Assembly (NCBI RefSeq): GCF_017356035.1
Contig: NZ_JAFIQX010000008.1
Location: 1 to 64,000, forward strand
Origin: Longitalea luteola
GTDB lineage: Bacteria; Bacteroidota; Bacteroidia; Chitinophagales; Chitinophagaceae
Direction of reading: 5' to 3'
DNA: 64,000 nucleotides
This document shows, in pieces, positions 18,135 through 25,995 of the stretch. Each line of letters opens with the position of its first letter. Positions within the stretch are counted from its first letter, which is position 1. A program made the translations under genes and the position numbers. The notes under the pieces were generated by a model. It had not been told where the DNA came from, did not search any database, and saw only the letters and a program-made list of their open reading frames with translations.

Positions 18135-18240
18135 CGTGAATCATAAATCGAATCGTGAATCGTGAGTCGTCAATCGTGAATCAACTGCTAACTGCCCGCT
18201 GCCTATTGCCTATTGTCTATTGTTTATTGTCTATTGCCTG
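18135..18240. repeat. heptad array that changes motif and runs into the MFS reading frame
   Basis: The array begins with GTGAATC-type units (GTGAATC, ATAAATC, GTGAATC, GTGAGTC, GTCAATC), passes through AACTGCT and AACTGCC, and becomes TATTGNN units (TATTGCC, TATTGTC, TATTGTT, TATTGTC, TATTGCC). The stop codon of the minus-strand MFS gene (18217-18219) lies inside the TATTGNN part. The last seven or so codons of the protein (AIDNKQ region) are therefore encoded by repeat units. Confidence 0.92.
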
Positions 18241-19536
18241 TTCTTCCAATGCAGCCACCTGCACGGCCTCGCCCTTCACATGATGTAATGTTTTTGCATT
18301 ATCGGGCAGGGTGATGAATTTTGTAAGGAAGGCGCTGATCAAATAAAGGATGGCCAGGATCCAGATAATGCCTTCATTGCCCACGGCGCTGAAGAACAGA
18401 CCAACCAGCGCAGGGCCTACAAACACCGGCAGTCCGGCCCCAAGGTTCAGAATGGCGATGGCGGCGCCTTTGTCTTTTTTAACCAATGAAGGAACGAGGG
18501 CCGACAATGGCACATAACCGGCAAGGCAGGCGCCCCACAAAATGCCGGCAGCCAGTACGATCGTGAAATTGCCCGGCGCCGCCTGCGGCACATAATATAG
18601 TAACAGGGTTGTGATCGCACAGCCTACTCCACCAAACCACATAATGGTATTGCGCCAGCCAAAACGATCACCCACAAACCCGAAGATCAGGTTAAAGATG
18701 ATATTGCTGGTAAAGATGGTGCCCCAGATCTTCAGCCAGGTGGTGGTATCGAATCCATGCTTTTCCATGTACATGGGCAGAAACACCGGGAAAGCAAATT
18801 GCGCCGTGGTATTGATGATGCGCACAATGCCGCCCAGCAACACCTTCGGTTCTTCCTGTACGATGGTAAGTCCCTTGAGCAGTTCGCGGGCCCTGCCGCC
18901 GGCATTATTGCCATGGGAACTACTTTTAAAGGGCGCTCTATTGAGGATCAATGCGAAAAAAGCGCCGATCAACACCCAGAATACCGAGCTCCATAAGGTA
19001 TTAATGTAGCCCAGGCTCTCGATGGCCCAACTGGAATAAAAAGCGCCCAGTACGTTTAATCCACCGGTGAATACAAACCAGAACCAGCCAACAGCCCGGC
19101 CGAGTTTCTCTTTCGGGCTTTGATAGGCGATCCACACCATGAAAGAATAAGCAAACAACGGATAACCAAAACCACGCAGGGCATACGTTACGATCATAAC
19201 GGGAAAGTTCAGCTGCCCCAACCCATATCCCACAAAACCTGCAGTGCCTGCCAGGTACAATAACAAACCGGCCAGCATGGTCTTCTTCGGACCAAAACCT
19301 TCTGCCAGCACACCCGAAAACCAGGCAGAAACAGCTACGGTTATTCCATAAGCGGTAAACAGCGAAGCATTTTGTTCAATGCTCATGCCCCTTCCTGTGA
19401 GGTAAGGACTTAACCAACCGGTTTCCATACCATCGCCCATCATAAATATGAGGATACCTACGTAGCCCCAGAGCAGGGACATGGGAATGCCGGTTTTGTC
19501 GGCGAATGATGTGTTGTTGGCAGCAAGCTTTTGCAT
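18217..19536 (-). CDS. MFS transporter, polyol-permease-like
   Basis: 439 residues, about 12 membrane segments. The N-terminal part ('GIPMSLLWGYVGILIFMMGD', 'GMETGWLSPYL') resembles the ribitol/arabinitol permease subfamily of the major facilitator superfamily. 'AEGFGPKKTMLAG' is the loop 2-3 motif and 'FGFVGDRFGWRNTI' the mirror motif in the second half. It would import a polyol or sugar by cation symport through the inner membrane. It heads an operon with dehydrogenase, kinase and phosphatase genes. The C-terminal residues fall in a heptad array. It is divergent from the DeoR gene, with four operator-like repeats between them. Confidence 0.88.
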   Translation of the reverse strand: MQKLAANNTSFADKTGIPMSLLWGYVGILIFMMGDGMETGWLSPYLTGRGMSIEQNASLFTAYGITVAVSAWFSGVLAEGFGPKKTMLAGLLLYLAGTAGFVGYGLGQLNFPVMIVTYALRGFGYPLFAYSFMVWIAYQSPKEKLGRAVGWFWFVFTGGLNVLGAFYSSWAIESLGYINTLWSSVFWVLIGAFFALILNRAPFKSSSHGNNAGGRARELLKGLTIVQEEPKVLLGGIVRIINTTAQFAFPVFLPMYMEKHGFDTTTWLKIWGTIFTSNIIFNLIFGFVGDRFGWRNTIMWFGGVGCAITTLLLYYVPQAAPGNFTIVLAAGILWGACLAGYVPLSALVPSLVKKDKGAAIAILNLGAGLPVFVGPALVGLFFSAVGNEGIIWILAILYLISAFLTKFITLPDNAKTLHHVKGEAVQVAALEEQAIDNKQ

Positions 19537-19864
19537 GAATCGTTATTTTACTTTAAGCTCCACCCATTGATGGAGTAGTACAGTTGTGAATAATCTTGTA
19601 TCCTTCTTTTTTCAACCCTTTGCCGTCTTTTCCGGGCTATTTGTACGATTCGCCGGGCCGAAAGGCGCATTGATTATAACGGGAAAAGTTCGGGATGACC
19701 ACCATTTCAGCCTTTTTTCGCTTTAAATTTTATTTAATTTCGATGAAACAAGCTGGTGGTTATTAACAATTGACAAGCCTAACCGGAAAAAAGTACCAGA
19801 ACCTGGCCTAAAAAAGCCATAAATAATGCTTAATCCACGGTTAAAGAATGAAAAACGGATAACA

Positions 19865-19942
19865 AAGTAAACAAAATTTACAGTAATTAAACAAATTTAA
19901 ATACAATTAAATGTTTTTAAACCATTAATTAAACACATTTAA
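19865..19942. promoter_or_regulatory. four spaced 16-bp operator-like repeats
   Basis: Direct repeats AAGTAAACAAAATTTA (19865-19880), AATTAAACAAATTTAA (19885-19900), AATTAAATGTTTTTAA (19905-19920) and AATTAAACACATTTAA (19927-19942) begin at intervals of 20, 20 and 22 bp, close to two helical turns. They lie in the 540-bp divergent region between the MFS operon and the DeoR gene and upstream of the DeoR promoter box. This is the arrangement expected for a regulator binding cooperatively on one face of the DNA; DeoR as the binder is inference. The rest of 19537-20017 is AT-rich, with a small CTCCAYC/GATGGAG hairpin near 19560-19577 in the MFS leader. Confidence 0.65.
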
Positions 19943-20017
19943 GCGTCAGAATGGTAAATCCTGTATTAACTTTATTTAAAAAATTAAACGATCTGTAACC
20001 TTTTTACAGAAAGCGAT

Positions 20018-20025
20018 TACATTTG
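20018..20025 (+). promoter_or_regulatory. TACATTTG -7 element of the DeoR gene
   Basis: Fits the Bacteroidota -7 consensus TAnnTTTG and lies 52 bp before the ATG at 20077. It overlaps a TTG at 20023 that could be mistaken for a start codon, and so argues against that start. A convincing -33 TTTG was not found. Confidence 0.55.
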
Positions 20026-20076
20026 CGGGGGCGAAGCTCAAATAATCACACATCAAATACCTTATTCAGTTTAACC

Positions 20077-20841
20077 ATGACAATCACTGATAGACACCAA
20101 CTCATTATCCAGAAGTTACAGGAAAAAGGACGGGTAGATATTCAGGAACTCAGCGAAGAGCTGCAGGTTTCGGGTGTAACCATTCGAAAGGACCTGAAAC
20201 TGCTGGAAGAAAAGAACCTGTTGTTCAGAACAAAAGGCGGTGGCTCTATCAATAATCCTTATGCGGCGGAACGCACGATCAATGAGAAGGAATTTATAAA
20301 TGCCGATCAAAAGAAGAAGATCGCCAAAGCAGCGCTGACCCTGTTGGGACAGAACGACAGCATAATCATTGGTTCAGGCACCACCGTATTCGAGTTGGCG
20401 CAGGCATTGTATCCGCCAAAACATATCACCGTGATTACACCGGCTTTGCGGGTTGCGCTGGAATTATGCAACCGGCCTAATGTTGATATCCTGCAAATAG
20501 GCGGCCTCATCCATCACAGCTCGGCATCCGCTGCCGGCGCTTTCGGCGAACGCCTGCTTGAAGATATCTCCTGCGGATTGCTGTTCATGGGTGTAGATGG
20601 TATTGAACCGGAATTCGGCTTAAGCATAACAAACCTGGCAGAAGCCAGTCTCGATAAAAAAATGATCCAGGTAGCACAACAGGTAGTGGTAATGGCCGAT
20701 AGCACTAAATTCGGCCGCCGCGGTATCGGCCGCATCTGCGGGCTCGACCAGGTCGACTACATCATCACCGACGCCGGCGCTCCTATAGAAAGCATCAAGC
20801 AATTGGAAGAAAAAGGCGTGAAAACCATCATTGCGGAATAA
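20077..20841 (+). CDS. DeoR/GlpR family transcription regulator
   Basis: 254 residues from ATG 20077 (MTITDRHQLIIQKLQEKGRV). The N-terminal winged helix has the DeoR signature 'VSGVTIRKDLKLLEEKNLL' at about 30-55. The C-terminal effector domain has the sugar-isomerase-like fold: 'SIIIGSGTTVFELAQAL', 'ITVITPALRVALELC', 'LFMGVDGIEPEFG' and 'VVMADSTKFGRRG'. Regulators of this type respond to phosphorylated sugars and usually repress adjacent catabolic genes, so the ligand is probably a product of one of the FGGY kinases. It is divergent from the operon it likely controls. Confidence 0.92.
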   Translation: MTITDRHQLIIQKLQEKGRVDIQELSEELQVSGVTIRKDLKLLEEKNLLFRTKGGGSINNPYAAERTINEKEFINADQKKKIAKAALTLLGQNDSIIIGSGTTVFELAQALYPPKHITVITPALRVALELCNRPNVDILQIGGLIHHSSASAAGAFGERLLEDISCGLLFMGVDGIEPEFGLSITNLAEASLDKKMIQVAQQVVVMADSTKFGRRGIGRICGLDQVDYIITDAGAPIESIKQLEEKGVKTIIAE

Positions 20842-20844
20842 TGC

Positions 20845-20930
20845 AGGTACCGGTTAACAGTTACCGGTTGCCGGGGCAACCCGCCACGAAAAGGGCTACA
20901 GGTTACAAGTTTAAGTTTTACAGTTAACAG
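20845..20930. repeat. heptad-type array after the DeoR stop codon
   Basis: It starts about 4 bp after the stop codon with CAGGTACCGGTTAACAGTTA-type units (period 7: GGTTAAC, AGTTACC, GGTTGCC) and resumes as CAGGTTACAAGTTTAAGTTT. It contains a perfect inverted repeat GGTTGCC-GG-GGCAACC (20866-20881) that could act as a terminator stem, although no T tract follows. The remainder of 20842-21164 holds no gene. Confidence 0.75.
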
Positions 20931-21164
20931 CGCCATTCCAATGCAATTGCCGGTTCCCGGCGGTTTTGCTGTCCATCTTCGCAGCCAGACTGGTTAAATT
21001 ATCGTAAACCAATTCCGTATAACGTCCATAGTACTGGTTGTCATGTTGTGTTTTGCAATTATTCCCGTACATGTATATGCCTAAACAGACGGTTTTTAAC
21101 GTTCAATTTGGTGTTGCGCAGGCTTTCTCAGTCATTTACAACCACCAAAAAACGGCAAACACAT

Positions 21165-21172
21165 TATTTTTG
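21165..21172 (+). promoter_or_regulatory. TATTTTTG -7 element of the helicase gene
   Basis: Matches TAnnTTTG and ends only 4 bp before the ATG at 21177. If used, transcription would start at or inside the start codon and the mRNA would be leaderless or nearly so. It also rules out the longer reading frame starting at 21048. Confidence 0.5.
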
Positions 21173-21176
21173 CAGA

Positions 21177-23081
21177 ATGGATTATTTTAAAAGGCTGCTG
21201 GATTTGTTGAAAACGGAACGTGAAGAAGACCGGCAATTGTATTTAAAGCTTACGCAAACTACCTCTGTAGCCCAACGCAGGGCCAATGGACTTACCTGGT
21301 ATCCCATCGCTATCCGCGACCAGGAAATGAGCCGGGGCGATTACCTGACCGTTGAAGTGGAACGCACTACCCACCACGATATAATTCACCAGCTGCGGTT
21401 TGGCATGCCTGCTGTACTGTTCTCTAACCATGATGCCGCCTCGAACAAAGTGGAAGGCACTATCACGTTTGTGAACGGCAACCGGCTGAAGATCACCCTG
21501 CGCACCGATGAGCTGCCCGACTGGGCCGGCGACGGCAAGCTGGGTATCGATCTGCTTTTCGACGAGAACAGCTACGATGAAATGCAGAACGCCTGTAAGC
21601 AGGCGATGGTGCTGGCAGAAAAACCAGCCGAGGGCCGGCTGATACAAATACTTACGGGTGGTAAAAAGCCCAATTTTCAATCCAGCCAAATCCTGGAACC
21701 GGTTCGCGGTTTAAACTCGTCACAACAAGCGGCTGTCAACAAAATACTCGAAGCAAACGACCTCGCTATTGTGCACGGTCCGCCTGGAACCGGCAAAACC
21801 ACCACGCTGGTGCAGGCCATCAAAGCCATGATCAGGCGCGACAACCAGCAAATACTCGTGGTAGCGCCCAGCAATACCGCGGTTGACCTGCTCAGCGAAA
21901 AATTAAGCGATGAAGGATTGAATGTATTGCGCGTGGGAAACCCGGCGCGGGTCTCGGAACGCCTGCTGTCGCTCACGCTCGACTACAAGATGACCGAGCA
22001 CAGCCACATGAAAGAAATAAAGCGGCTGAAGAAACAGGCTTCGGCCTTCCTCGATATGGCGCATAAGTATAAACGCCATTTTGGCAAGGCGGAACGTGAA
22101 CAACGCAAAGCCCTGTTTGCGGAAGCGCGCAACATCATGAAAGACGTTGATAATTCAGAACAATATATCATCAATGACCTGGTAGCGAAAGCGCAGGTGA
22201 TCACCGCTACCCTGGTGGGCGCCAATCATTATACCGTTCGCAACCTGAAGTTCAATACCGTAGTGATCGATGAAGCGGGACAAGCACTGGAACCCGCCTG
22301 CTGGATCCCTGTTTTGAAAGCACAAAAACTGGTGTTGGCCGGCGATCATTGCCAGTTACCGCCTACGGTAAAAAGTACCGAGGCCGCCCGGAACGGACTG
22401 GCCACTACCCTGCTGGAAAAAACGGTGGCACTACACCCTGAATCGGTAGTCCTGCTGGAAGAACAGTACCGCATGAACGAAATGATCATGGGTTATTCTT
22501 CTTCTACCTTTTATGCCGACCGGCTGAAAGCGCATGCATCCGTTGCCCGCCATGTGCTCTTCAACAACGACCATCCGCTTGTATTCGTTGATACTGCCGG
22601 TTGCGGTTTTGATGAAAAGACCGAACAAACAAGTACGTACAATCCGGAAGAGGCGGCATTCCTGTTCCGCCATCTTACACAACTGGTATCGACGCTTGAC
22701 GGTCATTATAAACCGGAAAATTTCCCGAGCATTGCGATCATTTCTCCCTACAAACAACAGATAGATACACTGAAAGAACAGTTCCTGAGCTCACCGGCCC
22801 TGCAGGCGTATGAACATAAGATCGCCATCAATACCATCGACAGCTTCCAGGGCCAGGAACGGGATATTGTGTACATCAGCATGACGAGAAGCAATCCCGA
22901 TAGCCGCATCGGCTTTCTAAGCGATATCCGGCGCATGAATGTGGCCATGACGCGCGCCCGTAAAAAGCTCGTTGTTATCGGTGACAGCGCTACGCTGTCG
23001 CAATTCCCCTTCTATTCTGATTTCATTACATGGGCGCAGGACAGGAATGCGTATCAAAGTGCGTGGGAATTCGCCGAGTAA
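21177..23081 (+). CDS. UPF1/IGHMBP2-like superfamily 1 helicase
   Basis: 634 residues. An N-terminal oligonucleotide-binding barrel (about 50-160) is followed by the two RecA-like domains of an SF1B helicase: Walker A 'VHGPPGTGKTTTLVQAI', motif Ia 'VVAPSNTAVDLLSEKL', Walker B 'VVIDEAGQALEPACW', motif III 'LAGDHCQLPPTV', motif IV 'LLEEQYRMNEMIM', motif V 'IDSFQGQERDIVYISMTR' and motif VI 'RRMNVAMTRARKKLVVIGD'. It is probably a cytoplasmic 5'-3' nucleic acid helicase in DNA repair or RNA handling. The gene stands alone and converges on the ABC exporter gene. Confidence 0.92.
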   Translation: MDYFKRLLDLLKTEREEDRQLYLKLTQTTSVAQRRANGLTWYPIAIRDQEMSRGDYLTVEVERTTHHDIIHQLRFGMPAVLFSNHDAASNKVEGTITFVNGNRLKITLRTDELPDWAGDGKLGIDLLFDENSYDEMQNACKQAMVLAEKPAEGRLIQILTGGKKPNFQSSQILEPVRGLNSSQQAAVNKILEANDLAIVHGPPGTGKTTTLVQAIKAMIRRDNQQILVVAPSNTAVDLLSEKLSDEGLNVLRVGNPARVSERLLSLTLDYKMTEHSHMKEIKRLKKQASAFLDMAHKYKRHFGKAEREQRKALFAEARNIMKDVDNSEQYIINDLVAKAQVITATLVGANHYTVRNLKFNTVVIDEAGQALEPACWIPVLKAQKLVLAGDHCQLPPTVKSTEAARNGLATTLLEKTVALHPESVVLLEEQYRMNEMIMGYSSSTFYADRLKAHASVARHVLFNNDHPLVFVDTAGCGFDEKTEQTSTYNPEEAAFLFRHLTQLVSTLDGHYKPENFPSIAIISPYKQQIDTLKEQFLSSPALQAYEHKIAINTIDSFQGQERDIVYISMTRSNPDSRIGFLSDIRRMNVAMTRARKKLVVIGDSATLSQFPFYSDFITWAQDRNAYQSAWEFAE

Positions 23082-23084
23082 CCC

Positions 23085-23250
23085 ATTGACAATGGGCAAT
23101 GGGTTACGGACAATGGGCAAAAGCTCAAATTGTAGAACTCACTATTGTCCGTCACTTAATAAATATTAACTCAATAACTGAACAACTGAATAACTAAAGA
23201 ACTGAACAACTGAATAACTCAATAACTGAAGAACTGAATAACTAACTAAC
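23085..23250. repeat. inverted repeat plus AACTGAAT octad array between convergent genes
   Basis: Starting immediately after the helicase stop, 23085-23155 holds CATTGACAATGGGCAATGGG-type units with the 9-bp inverted pair ACGGACAAT (23106-23114) and ATTGTCCGT (23144-23152). From 23168 to 23250 there are about ten 8-bp units (AACTCAAT, AACTGAAC, AACTGAAT, AACTAAAG and so on). The last units contain the stop codon of the minus-strand ABC gene (23242-23244). Confidence 0.92.
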
Positions 23251-25071
23251 CTTATCAACCTCATCACTTTCGAGGTACCGTTTCGCCTGCATATTGTATA
23301 ACTCCGCATACTTCCGATCGAGTTGCATCAATTCGCGGTGGGAGCCACATTCCACAATGCGGCCATGTTCCAGTAGTATTATTTTATCGGCATTCTTAAC
23401 CGTACTGAACCGGTGCGTGATGAGAATGACTGTTTTTCCCTGCATATTCCGCTCGAGGGTACTGAAGATCTTTTCTTCGGTCACGGCATCTATTGAAGCA
23501 GTGGGCTCATCGAGGATGGTCACTGCTGCATTGCGGTAAAACATCCTCGCTACCGCCAGCCGTTGGTGCTGTCCCTTCGACAGATCAATGCCCCCGGCAA
23601 ACTCTTTCCAGATCAGCTGATCATAATCCCTGATAAAATCATCAGCACCGGAAAACTGCGCAGCCTGTTTCATTCTTTCTTCCCTTGCCGCCGGCAGCTC
23701 GCCGTTCTCTTCAATGCGGCCCACACCGATCGATTCGCGAATGGTTAAATTATATATCGGAAAGTCCTGAAACAAAATGCCCAATGCGCTTTGCCAGTCT
23801 TCGAGGTGAAGATCTTTCAAATTGATTCCGTTAATATAAATATTCCCTTCGGTAGGATCATAAATGCGGCAAAGCAGTTTGATAAGCGTGGTCTTTCCCG
23901 AACCATTCACGCCCACTATAGCTACTTTCTCCCCCGGCCTTATCGTAAACGACAGCTGCTGCAACACAAACGGCGTGTCACCTTCGCCAACCGGATACCG
24001 GAAACTGACATCCCTGAATTCGATCAGCGGTGGTTCGGTGAATTGTACCCTGACGGCATTCTCTTTGGAAACAATGCGGGGCTGCATATCGAACAACTCG
24101 AACCAGCGGGCTGCGTAGCGGGATGCTTCTTCTGCATGAGAAATGCTTTCAATATAGCCGTTGATGGTTTGGTAGAAACGTGTATAGGTGGTGAATGCCA
24201 GCAGCAAACCGCCCACAGCAATGCGGTCGGCCAGCGCCTCCCGGGTCATGAGGGCAATGGCCGCAAAGAGGAATAACAGGTACCACAGGCTCATTACACT
24301 GTATGATATGGCTTTCTTGCGTTCGGCCGCAATGATCTTGTTATGATATGCCATTTTTCTGTCGCTGATCTGTACTTTGAGCCACTGCTGCAATTTGAGC
24401 AGGATGACATCCACAGCCTTTTGTAATTCTTCAAAATGCGAAATGCGGTTATGAATGATGCGATGGTCGTCGACGGAAAAATAGCGAATGCGGAACACCT
24501 CCATGCTGTACTTTTTGTAAAAGAAATAAACTGGCGCCGCTGCCAGCACGGCAAAGACCACAAGCCAGTAATTCAACGACCAGAGAATGCTGATGGAAGT
24601 TATAATGCCGGCAAAATTGGTAGCGGAATTAAAAAAGAAATCCTGCAGGTTGAGTATACTGCCCGTGCCCCACTCCTGCGCGCTACGTAAAAGGTTCTGG
24701 TAGGAACTGCTTTCAATTGTGCCGATATCCAGTTTGCCCTGCCGTTCAATTTTATACAGGTCGAACTGCACACTTTGCTGCATGCGGAAGATCATACGGT
24801 AATGCGATCCTATATTACCTATGATCAGCGGCACCAGGAACGACAAACCCAGGATCACCGACGACCAAATGAGCTGACTGGTTTTACCCGTGCCGTCTTT
24901 TATCTTAATGATCTCATCAACTATAGCCGCAAAACTGGTGAACTGCAGATATACCACAGCCCCCTGAAAAATATTGAACACCATCAGCAGGATCAACAAA
25001 CGCCTGTTCGTTTGCCAGGCAAAATCAATTGATTTGATTGCCACCCCGAACATATTCCGGTACTTTTTCAT
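23242..25071 (-). CDS. ABC transporter, fused permease and ATPase
   Basis: 609 residues. An N-terminal transmembrane domain with about six helices (20-320) is followed by a nucleotide-binding domain: Walker A 'VGVNGSGKTTLIKLL', Q loop 'LFQDFPIYNLTIRESIG', signature 'IDLSKGQHQRLAVARMF', Walker B 'AVTILDEPTASID' and H loop 'ILITHRFSTV'. The signature is LSKGQ where LSGGQ is usual. This is an exporter-type half transporter in the inner membrane, probably working as a homodimer. Substrate unknown; drugs, lipids or peptides are all possible. Its start is divergent from the SDR gene, so the TetR-type operators at 25126-25173 may affect it too. Confidence 0.9.
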   Translation of the reverse strand: MKKYRNMFGVAIKSIDFAWQTNRRLLILLMVFNIFQGAVVYLQFTSFAAIVDEIIKIKDGTGKTSQLIWSSVILGLSFLVPLIIGNIGSHYRMIFRMQQSVQFDLYKIERQGKLDIGTIESSSYQNLLRSAQEWGTGSILNLQDFFFNSATNFAGIITSISILWSLNYWLVVFAVLAAAPVYFFYKKYSMEVFRIRYFSVDDHRIIHNRISHFEELQKAVDVILLKLQQWLKVQISDRKMAYHNKIIAAERKKAISYSVMSLWYLLFLFAAIALMTREALADRIAVGGLLLAFTTYTRFYQTINGYIESISHAEEASRYAARWFELFDMQPRIVSKENAVRVQFTEPPLIEFRDVSFRYPVGEGDTPFVLQQLSFTIRPGEKVAIVGVNGSGKTTLIKLLCRIYDPTEGNIYINGINLKDLHLEDWQSALGILFQDFPIYNLTIRESIGVGRIEENGELPAAREERMKQAAQFSGADDFIRDYDQLIWKEFAGGIDLSKGQHQRLAVARMFYRNAAVTILDEPTASIDAVTEEKIFSTLERNMQGKTVILITHRFSTVKNADKIILLEHGRIVECGSHRELMQLDRKYAELYNMQAKRYLESDEVDKVS

Positions 25072-25122
25072 CTTCTCTCAAGATACCATTTTCCTGCCAA
25101 TTTGTTAATACCGGAAATTTTA

Positions 25123-25155
25123 TTTGGAACATTCGTTCCAATATATATACATTTG
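25123..25155 (+). promoter_or_regulatory. promoter of the short-chain dehydrogenase gene
   Basis: TTTG (25123-25126), a spacer of 21 bp and TACATTTG (25148-25155) match the Bacteroidota -33/-7 pattern well. The expected transcription start falls within the second palindrome at 25160-25173, and the first palindrome overlaps the -33 element, so a bound repressor would block both. Confidence 0.7.
25126..25139. promoter_or_regulatory. TetR-type operator O1
   Basis: GGAACATTCGTTCC has half-sites GGAAC and GTTCC around four bases. It shares the pattern GGAAY-N4-RTTCC with the sites at 25160 and 25971. Confidence 0.7.
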
Positions 25156-25159
25156 TACC

Positions 25160-25173
25160 GGAATGATCATTCC
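25160..25173. promoter_or_regulatory. TetR-type operator O2
   Basis: GGAATGATCATTCC is a perfect 14-bp palindrome placed at the predicted transcription start of the dehydrogenase gene. It starts 34 bp from O1. Confidence 0.7.
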
Positions 25174-25204
25174 AATATCCATTTCATCAAACATTTTATC
25201 ACTC

Positions 25205-25954
25205 ATGAATCGTTTACAAAATAAAACAGCCCTCATTACGGGCGGTAACAGCGGTATTGGTTTCGCTACAGCAAAAGAATTCCTGGAACAGGGGGCAACC
25301 GTGATCATCACCGGCAGAAGCCGGCAGTCGCTCGACGAAGCCAAACAAGCGCTGCAGGGAAAAGTTCATACCATACTATCGAACACCAGCAACCTGAACG
25401 ACGTAAGGGCGCTTCGCAATCAGGTACAACAAATAACGCCTGCACTTGATATTGTGTTCATCAATGCAGGCATAGGGAAATTCGCTCCCATTGAAGCAGT
25501 GACCGAAGAACATTATGACGAACAATTCAACATCAATGTAAAAGGCGCCTATTTCACCATCCAGCAATTGCTGCCCCTGGTGAATGACGGCGGTTCTATC
25601 ATTCTTAACACCTCTGTGAATGCGCATATGGGCATGGCCAATTCAAGCGTTTATTCTGCTACAAAAGCGGCCCTGCTGACATTAGCACGCACCCTGTCGG
25701 CAGAATTATTACCCCGCAGGATCCGGGTGAACGCCATCAGCCCCGGCCCGGTAACTACACCTATATTTGATAAATTAGGGTTGCCCGTAGCAGAGAAAGA
25801 AGGATTAAGAACGGCTGTACAAAGTAAAGTGCCTCTCGGTCGCTTTGCCGATCCGGCTGAAATTGCACGGGTTGCCACCTTCTTCGCTTCTGATGATTCT
25901 ACCTTTGTGCTGGGCGCCGAGATCATTGCCGACGGTGGTATGATCACATTGTAA
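25205..25954 (+). CDS. short-chain dehydrogenase/reductase
   Basis: 249 residues from ATG 25205 (MNRLQNKTALITGGNSGIG); the upstream open frame is the operator/promoter region. The cofactor motif TGGNSGIG, 'FINAGIG' (variant of NNAG), the catalytic serine in 'IILNTSVNAHMG', and the YxxxK motif in 'SVYSATKAALLTLA' are present, followed by 'RVNAISPGPVTTPIF'. It is a classical SDR that reduces or oxidises a small carbonyl compound with NAD(P)(H). It is cotranscribed or coregulated with the TetR gene 41 bp downstream, a common arrangement for detoxification of reactive carbonyl or xenobiotic compounds. Confidence 0.92.
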   Translation: MNRLQNKTALITGGNSGIGFATAKEFLEQGATVIITGRSRQSLDEAKQALQGKVHTILSNTSNLNDVRALRNQVQQITPALDIVFINAGIGKFAPIEAVTEEHYDEQFNINVKGAYFTIQQLLPLVNDGGSIILNTSVNAHMGMANSSVYSATKAALLTLARTLSAELLPRRIRVNAISPGPVTTPIFDKLGLPVAEKEGLRTAVQSKVPLGRFADPAEIARVATFFASDDSTFVLGAEIIADGGMITL

Positions 25955-25963
25955 AATTTGCGG

Positions 25964-25984
25964 TAATTTTGGAACAAAGATTCC
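25964..25984 (+). promoter_or_regulatory. TetR gene promoter box with operator O3
   Basis: The -7 element TAATTTTG (25964-25971) overlaps by one base the palindrome GGAACAAAGATTCC (25971-25984), which has the same half-sites as O1 and O2. This predicts autorepression. It also shows that the TTG at 25969 cannot be the start codon, leaving ATG 25996. Confidence 0.7.
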
Positions 25985-25995
25985 AAATACAACCG

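Noticed and set aside
20023-20025. TTG as a start of the DeoR gene
   Set aside because: It lies within the -7 promoter element and adds residues before a family-typical N-terminus at 20077.
23500-23590. ABC signature LSKGQ as a sign of a degenerate ATPase
   Set aside because: Walker A, Walker B, Q loop and H loop are intact, and this substitution occurs in working transporters.
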